Assembly (NCBI GenBank): GCA_017503445.1
Contig: JAFVTB010000154.1
Span: 1-6,687, forward strand
DNA: 6,687 nucleotides
Direction: 5' to 3'
Origin: Clostridia bacterium
Lineage (GTDB): Bacteria; Bacillota; Clostridia; Christensenellales; UBA1242
A model generated the notes under the pieces. That model ran no database searches. It was given only the letters and a program-made list of their open reading frames with translations, and was not told the DNA's origin. Below are positions 1-5,377 of the stretch, piece after piece (the stretch's first letter is position 1; the number at the start of each line of letters is the position of its first letter). A program made the position numbers and the translations under genes.

Positions 1-1
1 G

Positions 2-496
2 AAAGGCAAAAGCGTTTCAAAGGGCTATTATAAAGACCCAGAGGCCACCGCAAAAGTGTTTGATAAAGACGGTTTCTTCCACACCGGCGATATGGCACGC
101 ATTGATGAACAGGGGCGCATCTTCCTTTCAGGCCGCCAAAAGAACCTTATCGTGCTTGCAAATGGCAAGAATGTTTATCCGGAAGAACTTGAACACGAAA
201 TCAGCATTCGCTTGCCTTATGTCAAAGAAAATGTGGTTTATATGGCAGAGTTTGAAAACGCTTGCGGCAAACTGCAAGAAGGCATCTGCGCGGGCGTGGT
301 TGTGGAAGAAGAAATGCTTTCAAACCTTGAAAAAATCAAAGAAGATTTCCGCGCACTTAACCGCGAACTTCCAAACCACAAAAAGATTGCATATATCCTT
401 ATACAAACCCAAGAATATGAAAAAACATCAAGCAAAAAAATCAAGCGCACCACAATTATGGATCGCCACAACACAAAAACGGGCTTGATGATCTAG
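2..496 (+). CDS. AMP-forming acyl ligase (fatty acyl-CoA/ACP synthetase type), C-terminal part
   Basis: This is the last 164 residues of a class I adenylate-forming enzyme; the reading frame is open through the left edge, so the N-terminal ATP-binding part lies outside the window. Visible core motifs, numbered from the first whole codon: GYY around 8-10, TGD at 28-30 (A7, ribose binding), the GRxKNLI hinge at 44-50 running into GKNVYPEELE (A8), and TSSKKIKR at 142-149 (A10), whose second Lys (146) is the expected catalytic lysine. The Gly that normally precedes it is Lys here. Enzymes of this family activate a carboxylic acid as the acyl-AMP and pass it to a thiol. The carrier-protein gene 10 nt downstream suggests (inference) that the thiol is phosphopantetheine of that protein, but CoA is equally possible. 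The ATG-like start sometimes predicted at 56 is an internal GTG codon. Substrate cannot be told from this fragment. Confidence 0.9.
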   Translation, partial: KGKSVSKGYYKDPEATAKVFDKDGFFHTGDMARIDEQGRIFLSGRQKNLIVLANGKNVYPEELEHEISIRLPYVKENVVYMAEFENACGKLQEGICAGVVVEEEMLSNLEKIKEDFRALNRELPNHKKIAYILIQTQEYEKTSSKKIKRTTIMDRHNTKTGLMI

Positions 497-500
497 GAGG
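495..500 (+). promoter_or_regulatory. Shine-Dalgarno site of the acyl carrier protein gene
   Basis: A consensus AGGAGG overlaps the ligase stop codon TAG (494-496) and lies 6 nt before the ATG at 507. It fixes the carrier-protein start and shows that the two genes are in one transcription unit. Confidence 0.85.
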
Positions 501-506
501 AAACAA

Positions 507-839
507 ATGGATAAACTTAAAGAAATTATAAGTGAACACGCGGGCGTTCCTGCCTGCCAAATTGATGATAATATGAGCCTGCAAACCGACCTTGGAATCG
601 ATTCTTTCAGCCTGATTTGTATGCTTGAAGCAATTGAAGACACCTTCCACATTTCAATCAACGAAAGCGATGTTGCCAAGTTCCAAACGCGGTTACGGCA
701 GTTAAAAAACATGCCAAACCAAGCGTCAATACGCGTGATTTTTTCATATTCGTTATCTCCTAGTTACAAAAGATTTCTCTTTCTTGACCATATAATAACG
801 AAAAATTTGGGGCTTTTGTTAATATATCTCAAATTGTGA
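507..839 (+). CDS. Acyl carrier protein with disrupted C-terminus
   Basis: Residues 1-61 are a typical acyl carrier protein: a helix I start, then DLGIDSFSL with Ser33 as the expected 4'-phosphopantetheine attachment site, then the acidic recognition helix (LEAIEDTF) and the loop ending in DVAKFQT. The protein should finish about 15-20 residues later with a short amphipathic helix. Instead the frame continues for 49 residues without carrier-protein character, to a stop at 837-839, giving 110 residues against the usual 75-85. The unlike part lies over the antisense of another gene's start (658-822). A one-base insertion near 681-692 would instead give an 85-residue product stopping at 761-763. 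It probably served as acyl acceptor for the ligase upstream. Loss of helix IV would probably impair folding, so it may be a broken gene. Confidence 0.75.
   Translation: MDKLKEIISEHAGVPACQIDDNMSLQTDLGIDSFSLICMLEAIEDTFHISINESDVAKFQTRLRQLKNMPNQASIRVIFSYSLSPSYKRFLFLDHIITKNLGLLLIYLKL
658..747 (-). pseudogene. Head of an exported-protein gene, truncated (signal peptide only)
   Basis: Reading the minus strand from ATG at 747-745 gives a 29-codon frame that starts MKKSRVLTLGLACFLTAVTA. This is a textbook Sec signal peptide: a basic n-region (K2, K3, R5), a hydrophobic core and a V-T-A cleavage-like site near residue 20. A Shine-Dalgarno AGGAG (761-757) sits 9 nt upstream, and a promoter-like pair lies further up. 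After about residue 22 the frame enters the antisense of the carrier-protein gene and soon stops (TGA, 660-658). I read it as the 5' end of a secreted or surface protein gene whose body is missing. The Cys in the core lacks a proper lipobox (no Leu at -3), so a lipoprotein is less likely. A chance ORF cannot be excluded, but start site, signal peptide and position just past the cmk terminator fit together well. Confidence 0.5.
792..822 (-). promoter_or_regulatory. Candidate promoter for the truncated exported-protein gene
   Basis: On the minus strand, TTAACA (822-817, 5 of 6 to the -35 consensus) and TATTAT (797-792, 5 of 6 to the -10 consensus) are 19 nt apart, slightly longer than ideal. 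Transcription would start near 785, about 40 nt before the ATG at 747. It lies just past the cmk terminator, where a new unit on this strand would be expected to begin. Confidence 0.4.
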
Positions 840-843
840 TAAA

Positions 844-868
844 AAAAATCGCCGGTTTGGCAATTTTT
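844..868. terminator. Bidirectional Rho-independent terminator (cmk / carrier-protein unit)
   Basis: A 10-bp stem (844-853 with 859-868, one G-T wobble, GCC/GGC at the closing end) encloses a 5-nt loop and is flanked by A-runs on the left and T-runs on the right. Read on the minus strand it ends in eight T and follows the cmk stop (877-875) by 6 nt. Read on the + strand it is followed by T-rich sequence and would end the ligase/carrier-protein transcript. Confidence 0.8.
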
Positions 869-874
869 CATTTT

Positions 875-1567
875 TTATTTATTCAAATCTTGGTCTTTGC
901 GTAGGATTTTCAGGGCCATTTTGTGAACAACTGATTCAATTTCAAGGTGATCGGTGTTTATGATAATGGCATCTTGTGCGGGCAAAAGTGGCGACACCGC
1001 GCGGGTTTTATCCATTTCATCGCGCTTTTGAATATCTGCAAGCAGCGCAGAAAAATTTGGCACTTCACCGCCCTTTGCCACAAGTTCTTTGAATCGCCTT
1101 TGCGCGCGCACTTGCGGACTGGCGGTCAAGAAAAACTTGTTTTGACTTTCGGGCAAAACAACCGTACCGATATCGCGCCCCTCCACCACAATGTTTTGTG
1201 AAGTTGCAATTTGGCGCTGCACGGCGCGCACCGCTTCGCGCACGGCAGGCACCTTTGCCACCAATGCGACATTTTGATCAACAATTGGGGTGCGAAGATA
1301 TGGCGTCAGGTCAACACCCTCAACAAACAAATGCTGTTTTTGGTTTTTATACACCACTTGCACAGGCAAATTTTGAACGGCCTTTGCCAATACGTCTTCA
1401 TTTTCCAGTGGCAAATTTTTGGTGATAAAATTCACCGTGATGGCGCGATAAATTGCGCCAGTTTCAAGGATTGCCCAGCCAAGTTTTTGCGCCAAAAGTT
1501 TTGCCGCGGTGCTTTTGCCAACACCCGCAGGGCCATCAATTGCCACGCTTTGAATTTTTGTTTCCAT
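875..1567 (-). CDS. cmk: Cytidylate kinase
   Basis: This cytoplasmic kinase phosphorylates CMP and dCMP to the diphosphates using ATP, in pyrimidine salvage and CTP/dCTP supply. The 230 residues match the family's usual length. The P-loop GPAGVGKS is at 12-19, the LETGAIYRAIT nucleotide-binding segment at 34-44 (Glu where most homologues have Asp), the VVEGRDIGTVVLP signature at 127-139, and the lid RDEMDKTRAVSPL at 182-194. The start at 1567 is chosen because METKIQSVAIDGPAG aligns with normal N-termini. The upstream ATG at 1615 would add 16 residues and lies above the likely promoter. No Shine-Dalgarno precedes either start. With the promoter at 1603-1575, transcription would begin about one base before the ATG, so the mRNA is probably leaderless or nearly so. 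The gene stands alone and ends in the hairpin at 844-868. Confidence 0.95.
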   Translation of the reverse strand: METKIQSVAIDGPAGVGKSTAAKLLAQKLGWAILETGAIYRAITVNFITKNLPLENEDVLAKAVQNLPVQVVYKNQKQHLFVEGVDLTPYLRTPIVDQNVALVAKVPAVREAVRAVQRQIATSQNIVVEGRDIGTVVLPESQNKFFLTASPQVRAQRRFKELVAKGGEVPNFSALLADIQKRDEMDKTRAVSPLLPAQDAIIINTDHLEIESVVHKMALKILRKDQDLNK

Positions 1568-1574
1568 TGGGAAT

Positions 1575-1603
1575 ATTGTGCCACAACGCTTGACATTTGT
1601 CAA
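1575..1603 (-). promoter_or_regulatory. cmk promoter (overlaps the divergent tRNA promoter)
   Basis: On the minus strand a perfect TTGACA (1603-1598), a 17-nt spacer and CACAAT (1580-1575, 4 of 6) form a sigma-70-like promoter. Standard spacing puts the transcript start near 1568, against the ATG at 1567. Its -35 hexamer is one arm of the palindrome TTGACATTTGTCAA (1590-1603). Confidence 0.6.
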
Positions 1604-1618
1604 TATTTTCGCCATAAT
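1590..1618 (+). promoter_or_regulatory. tRNA-Thr promoter
   Basis: A consensus TTGACA (1590-1595), a 17-nt spacer and CATAAT (1613-1618, 5 of 6) form a strong sigma-70-like promoter. The expected start near 1625 leaves a leader of about 11 nt before the mature tRNA at 1636, as expected for a stable-RNA unit. Confidence 0.8.
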
Positions 1619-1635
1619 GCTTATGGTGAAAATTT

Positions 1636-1711
1636 GCTAGTGTAGCTCAGCTGGCAGAGCAGCTGATTCGTAATCAGCAGGTCGCAGGTTCAAATCCCGT
1701 CACTAGCTCCA
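1636..1711 (+). tRNA. tRNA-Thr (anticodon CGU)
   Basis: The 76-nt sequence folds into a complete cloverleaf. The acceptor stem (1636-1642 with 1701-1707) and D stem (1645-1648 with 1657-1660) are fully paired. The anticodon stem (1662-1666 with 1674-1678) is also fully paired around loop TTCGTAA, so the anticodon is CGT at 1669-1671, reading threonine ACG codons. The T arm (1684-1700) has TTCAAAT as its loop, one A-C mismatch and one G-T pair in its stem. The 3' CCA (1709-1711) is encoded. It is a single-gene unit with its own promoter and downstream hairpin. Confidence 0.95.
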
Positions 1712-1730
1712 TTTTAAATAAATTAATTAA

Positions 1731-1766
1731 AAAAAATAATTATTTTGCAAAAAATAATTATTTTTT
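1731..1766. terminator. A/T-only hairpin between tRNA-Thr and hemZ, likely bidirectional terminator
   Basis: Two 16-nt arms (1731-1746 and 1751-1766) are perfectly complementary and consist only of A and T. They enclose a GCAA loop (GNRA type on the + strand). Each arm contains the palindrome AATAATTATT, so the arms are also direct repeats. The element separates the convergent tRNA and hemZ units, and its right arm overlaps the hemZ stop codon by two bases. Runs of T occur on both strands. It lacks the GC-rich stem base of a classical terminator, so efficiency is uncertain. Confidence 0.55.
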
Positions 1767-2889
1767 ATTTATTTTGAAATAAATTTATTTTTTTATTTAT
1801 TTCTTCTTTAATACGGTTTATATAATCGGGCAAAAATTTTGCATTTGCAGCGCGGGTGATTTTTTGGTTTTTGTGATCAACCATTTTGGAAATTGCGTTT
1901 GCACCGCACGCCATGATTGAAACTGTTTCTTCCATACTGTCCACATTGAAAATGCACTGTTTGCCGGGGCGAGTGTAACCAATGTTTTCAAGGTTGCCCA
2001 GTTGATTTTTTTGACGATAAAGATAATAAGGCACATAACCTGCGCGCAAAAGTTTTTTGCTGGCAAAATTCACCATTTTTGAAACGGTTTTATTGGTCAC
2101 CCTTTGCCCCTGTAGGCAAGAGCCACGCTTGATTGAAAGTGTGTGCACCGTCAGGTTATCCGGCTTAAGATCCATTGCTTTACCCAGTGATTTTTTAAAA
2201 GTTGCAAAATTTTCACCTTCAAAACCGGCAATCAAATCCATATTGATTGAAAAGCCCATGGATTTTGCAAGCGCAAACGCATCAAACACATCTTGAACAG
2301 TGTGTTTGCGCTGGATCTTTTGCAAAGTTTTTTCCGAAAATGTTTGTGGATTGATTGAAATGCGCGAAACGCCATATTTTTTCAGCACCAAAAGTTTTTC
2401 TTTTGTGATGGTGTCAGGGCGACCGCATTCCACAGTAAATTCAACTTTGCCAAAATCAAGTTCCATTAAAATTTGCTCAAGCTGCGTTGCAGAAAGCACT
2501 GTTGGCGTGCCGCCGCCAACATAGACACTGCGCACTTTCAGGTTGTTTTGGGCAATAATTTCCTTCGCATCATGAATCTCTTGCACTAAAACATCAAGAT
2601 AATCAGGCAAAATCTTCTCAACATATTTCAGTTCTGCAGAAATAAAACTGCAATAACTGCACCGTGTTGGGCAAATAGGAATATTGACATAAAAATCCAC
2701 AAGACTTTCGCATTGAACAATCTCTTGATTTTGCATAGTTGCAAGCAGCAAATTAATTTTTGGCTTGTGAAGCTTATATTCCTTCCGCAAAATTTTAGGC
2801 AAATTTGCGTAAGAAATACCCTGCGAAAGCAACTTTCTGGCTTTTTTTGTTGGACGAACCCCCGTCAGTACGCCCCAAGGACGCCCCAT
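1765..2889 (-). CDS. hemZ: HemZ-type radical SAM protein (coproporphyrinogen dehydrogenase family), short N-terminus
   Basis: The family is annotated as oxygen-independent coproporphyrinogen III dehydrogenase, in heme synthesis. Numbering from the GTG at 2892, the radical SAM cluster motif CPTRCSYC has Cys74, Cys78 and Cys81, followed by GGGTP (126-130), VECGRPD (154-160) and SRISINPQT (176-184). The C-terminal block VPYYLYRQKN-LGNLENIGY (287-306) is distinctive of HemZ rather than HemN or HemW. From memory, Bacillus HemZ is about 500 residues with about 105 before the WGxLTGxRPTK block; here only 5 precede it, and recJ occupies the space upstream. The gene starts at ATG 2889, sharing one base with the recJ TGA, or at GTG 2892, overlapping by four; a Shine-Dalgarno inside recJ suits either. 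Translation is therefore probably coupled to recJ. No other heme gene is visible, so the substrate is unproven. Confidence 0.88.
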   Translation of the reverse strand: MGRPWGVLTGVRPTKKARKLLSQGISYANLPKILRKEYKLHKPKINLLLATMQNQEIVQCESLVDFYVNIPICPTRCSYCSFISAELKYVEKILPDYLDVLVQEIHDAKEIIAQNNLKVRSVYVGGGTPTVLSATQLEQILMELDFGKVEFTVECGRPDTITKEKLLVLKKYGVSRISINPQTFSEKTLQKIQRKHTVQDVFDAFALAKSMGFSINMDLIAGFEGENFATFKKSLGKAMDLKPDNLTVHTLSIKRGSCLQGQRVTNKTVSKMVNFASKKLLRAGYVPYYLYRQKNQLGNLENIGYTRPGKQCIFNVDSMEETVSIMACGANAISKMVDHKNQKITRAANAKFLPDYINRIKEEINKKINLFQNK

Positions 2890-5246
2890 CACACCGCACC
2901 ACCTTGAAGACGTTGATAATATTTTGATTTTCCAAGTTCTGTTTTCAAATTTGTGTGAATTTTTATATCATAAGGGCATTTTGCACGATTAATTGACACC
3001 AATTTCAGTTCTTCAAACACGCAAAGTGCAGCATAAAAATCCTTGAAATTATAAAGTGTTTCCTTTTTGCCGCGAACTTTTGTGTAAAGTTCTAAAATAC
3101 TGGAAAATTTTGCTTTTGTTTTTGCAAGATCGCGATAAATTGCACCAAAATTTTCCCGAGACGAATTGATGGTTTCAAAATATTTAAAAAATGGTTTATC
3201 AGCCGGCAAAAAAACTTGTGCAGAAGAAACTTGATTGATTTTTGTGATGTAAGACAAATCAATTACGGGGTCAAGAAAAATAATCTTTTTATAAAATTTT
3301 GCAAATTCAATACTTTGTGGAAACAAAAACAGTGTGTTGAGCCCGGAATTTTCAGTTCCAGAACAAATATCTGTTTTAATAATGTTATCCATCGGAAAAT
3401 TTTTAACAAAGGTTGAAAAACTTGCTTCTGAATTTATAACAATTGCCGTGCCAAAATGATCTGTGATTGGCAAGGTTTTTAAATCAGAAAAAACGGTGTA
3501 TCGCGGTTTTGTGGCTTGCGGATAAAATTTAATTTGCTCAAGATATGGAATGATATCCATTTTACCAATATTTTCAATGTGTTCAAGATTGCAATCAATC
3601 GCCTTCACCACCCCACGCGGAGTTGAACGAAAACCAACTTGCAATTCGAAAATTATGCCAATTTGGGTGGCATATTTCATTTTTGCATAATTTTTCAAAG
3701 CATCAAAATGAACAAGATTGACCTTGCCATCCACAACAATGTTACAATGATTGTAGAAATTTCGCATAGGCGTGAAATCAAATTTTGTGGCATTCAAAAA
3801 AAGTTTTGGCGTTTCGTTTTCACAGCCACAAGGTTCAAGGCGCTGCAAATCGCGTAAAAACTTTTGATCAAGTTCGCTGCTTGTCACCTCAATATCATAA
3901 GAAAAACTTGGCACAAACACTTCCGGCGGATAATTTTCGATCAAATAGGCATTCACGCGGCTGACGAATTCATCAAAATTTTCAGATTTAATCGTCAAAC
4001 CTGCAGCAACTGGATGGCCGCCAAAAACCTCCAAAATTTCATGCATATTGCAAAGAAGTTTATGTATATTCACACCCGGAATACTGCGTGCTGACCCTTT
4101 CATCTCACCATTATGTTCTGAAAATAAAAACACCGGGCGATGAAATTCACCAACAAGTTTACTGCAAATAATCCCCAAAATACCATGATCCCAATCTTTG
4201 GAACACAATATGATTGACGGTGCCGTCAAATTCACCTTGTTTAAAATGTTCATGCAATCATTTTCAACCACGGCACACAAATCTTTGCGGTTGTCATTAT
4301 GCTTCAAAATTTTGGCAATCAACGCCTGACATTCGGCAACATCTTCACTTAAATAAAGCTTCAAACTGTCTTGTGCATCACCCATACGGCCAGATGCATT
4401 CAGTTTTGGCGCAACCTTAAAGGAAATATCAGTTGCCGTGCAATTGCCAATTTTCACCCCCAAAGTTTTGAAAAGCATTTTAAGGCCAATTGGCAGAAGA
4501 TCCAATTTTTTAAGTCCAAAATGCACCAAAGCGCGATTTTCATCAACCAAAGGCACAATGTCTGCAATCGTTGCAAGGGCAGCAATCGGCATAAACACTT
4601 CTGCCGCGTTGCCCAAAAGGGCACTTGCAATTTTATATGCCACACCTGTGCCACACAAACCATTAAAGGTGTATTTTTGATTTGGAAGCTTTGCATTGAT
4701 CACCACCGTTTGCGGAAGTTTATCGGGAATTTCATGATGATCAGTTACAATGATTTCAATTCCAATGCTTTTGGCAAACTCAACTTCTGCATGACAAGAA
4801 ATTCCGCAATCCACCGTGACGATAAGACTTGGATTATACAGGCGTTTAATTTTTTTCAAGACATCAATTGTCAGGCCATAGCCATCAACATATCGGTTTG
4901 GCAAAAAATATCTTGCTGAAATGCCATATAATTTCAATGATTTCAACATTATTGCTGTGGCACTGATTCCATCGACATCATAATCGCCAAAAATCAAAAC
5001 TGTTTCGTTTGTTTCTTTGGCTTTTTCAAGGCGCTTAACAAGCTCTGGCATCCCCATAAGATCAAATGGATTCAAAAACGATGCAGTTGAAGGCGATAAA
5101 AAATGCTCAATCTTTTCGATTGTGTCATTCCCGCGCAAAATTATTTGCTCCATAATCTTAGGAGACATATCAAATTTTTGGCTTGCTTCTGCCAAAAAAT
5201 CCGCAGGCACCACCTGCTGCGTAAGGTTATTTTTTAAAAATCTCAT
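2889..5246 (-). CDS. recJ: Single-stranded-DNA-specific 5'-3' exonuclease RecJ
   Basis: RecJ degrades single-stranded DNA 5' to 3' in recombination repair (RecF pathway), mismatch repair and fork processing. The 785 residues match the long Bacillus type. DHH-family metal motifs are present: DYDVDG at 88-93, VDCG at 145-148, DHH at 169-171 and ATIADIVPL at 225-233. NASGRMGDA (283-291) follows, with Ser where Ala is more usual. The DHHA1 part has WDHGILGI (352-359), KGSARS (383-388) and GGHPVAAGLTI (409-419). An OB-like region comes next, then a less conserved C-terminal domain from about 560, as in Bacillota. The catalytic residues look intact, so it should be active. The ATG at 5246 gives a normal N-terminus although the Shine-Dalgarno is weak (GAG only). 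It is the first gene of an operon with hemZ. In many Clostridia, as I recall, recJ, apt, relA, dtd and hemZ lie in one cluster, so this adjacency may be its collapsed remnant (inference). Confidence 0.96.
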   Translation of the reverse strand: MRFLKNNLTQQVVPADFLAEASQKFDMSPKIMEQIILRGNDTIEKIEHFLSPSTASFLNPFDLMGMPELVKRLEKAKETNETVLIFGDYDVDGISATAIMLKSLKLYGISARYFLPNRYVDGYGLTIDVLKKIKRLYNPSLIVTVDCGISCHAEVEFAKSIGIEIIVTDHHEIPDKLPQTVVINAKLPNQKYTFNGLCGTGVAYKIASALLGNAAEVFMPIAALATIADIVPLVDENRALVHFGLKKLDLLPIGLKMLFKTLGVKIGNCTATDISFKVAPKLNASGRMGDAQDSLKLYLSEDVAECQALIAKILKHNDNRKDLCAVVENDCMNILNKVNLTAPSIILCSKDWDHGILGIICSKLVGEFHRPVFLFSEHNGEMKGSARSIPGVNIHKLLCNMHEILEVFGGHPVAAGLTIKSENFDEFVSRVNAYLIENYPPEVFVPSFSYDIEVTSSELDQKFLRDLQRLEPCGCENETPKLFLNATKFDFTPMRNFYNHCNIVVDGKVNLVHFDALKNYAKMKYATQIGIIFELQVGFRSTPRGVVKAIDCNLEHIENIGKMDIIPYLEQIKFYPQATKPRYTVFSDLKTLPITDHFGTAIVINSEASFSTFVKNFPMDNIIKTDICSGTENSGLNTLFLFPQSIEFAKFYKKIIFLDPVIDLSYITKINQVSSAQVFLPADKPFFKYFETINSSRENFGAIYRDLAKTKAKFSSILELYTKVRGKKETLYNFKDFYAALCVFEELKLVSINRAKCPYDIKIHTNLKTELGKSKYYQRLQGGAV
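2899..2905 (-). promoter_or_regulatory. Shine-Dalgarno site of hemZ within the recJ 3' end
   Basis: AAGGTGG on the minus strand (2905-2899) lies 9 nt before the ATG at 2889 and 6 nt before the alternative GTG at 2892. It allows new initiation or reinitiation as ribosomes finish recJ, and supports the short HemZ as the real product. Confidence 0.6.
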
Positions 5247-5260
5247 AATTCAACTCTGCT

Positions 5261-5300
5261 ATATCAAAATTTCATTTTGCATCAATTGCAAATTTGATAT
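5261..5300. repeat. 40-bp dyad in the recJ leader
   Basis: ATATCAAAATTT (5261-5272) is mirrored by AAATTTGATAT (5290-5300) with one extra base, and an inner pair TTTGCA / TGCAAA (about 5275-5291) flanks the centre TCAAT. Together they form a nested inverted repeat exactly 40 bp long. It lies between the likely recJ transcript start (near 5305) and the ATG, so it could be a leader hairpin or an operator. No regulator for it is seen here. Confidence 0.5.
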
Positions 5301-5311
5301 CTTATGGGTTA

Positions 5312-5340
5312 AGCATAACACACAAAAGCGTTTTTTGCAA
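5312..5340 (-). promoter_or_regulatory. recJ-hemZ operon promoter
   Basis: On the minus strand TTGCAA (5340-5335), a 17-nt spacer and TATGCT (5317-5312) preceded by TGT form an extended -10 promoter; each hexamer matches 4 of 6. Expected start near 5305 gives a leader of about 59 nt containing the dyad at 5261-5300. It lies just after the terminator of the upstream gene, which supports separate expression. Confidence 0.5.
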
Positions 5341-5351
5341 TATTTTTAAAT

Positions 5352-5377
5352 AAAAAAATTGCCACAAAACTGGCAAT
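5352..5377 (-). terminator. Rho-independent terminator of the Lys-tailed membrane protein gene
   Basis: On the minus strand a perfect 7-bp stem (5377-5371 with 5364-5358: ATTGCCA / TGGCAAT) and a 6-nt loop are followed directly by six more T (5357-5352). The stem begins in the last base of the TGA stop codon, so coding and termination signals overlap. Confidence 0.88.

Noticed and set aside
709..711. Cys in the truncated signal peptide as a lipoprotein lipobox
   Set aside because: The residues before it are G-L-A; a lipobox needs Leu or a similar residue at -3. A type I cleavage site (V-T-A) fits better.
428..712. 94-residue minus-strand frame, considered as a continuation of the signal-peptide gene
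   Set aside because: It is in a different frame from the ATG at 747 and is antisense to the ligase and carrier-protein codons. Joining the two would need a frameshift and gives no recognisable protein.
784..796. TTGACC and TATAAT on the + strand as a promoter
   Set aside because: The two hexamers are one base apart, not about 17, and no -35 lies upstream of the TATAAT. No + strand gene follows.
1568..1615. Upstream ATG at 1615 as the cmk start, adding 16 residues
   Set aside because: The extension does not resemble cytidylate kinases, has no Shine-Dalgarno, and lies above and across the divergent promoter. METKIQSVAIDGPAG at 1567 is the normal family N-terminus.
1211..1645. 144-residue open frame on the + strand over cmk and into the tRNA
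   Set aside because: It is antisense to cmk and runs into the tRNA gene. The composition is not protein-like and there is no start signal.
4371..4919. 182-residue open frame on the + strand
   Set aside because: It lies wholly antisense to the conserved catalytic part of recJ, is rich in Cys, His, Asn and Lys as antisense frames are, and has no Shine-Dalgarno or recognisable domain.
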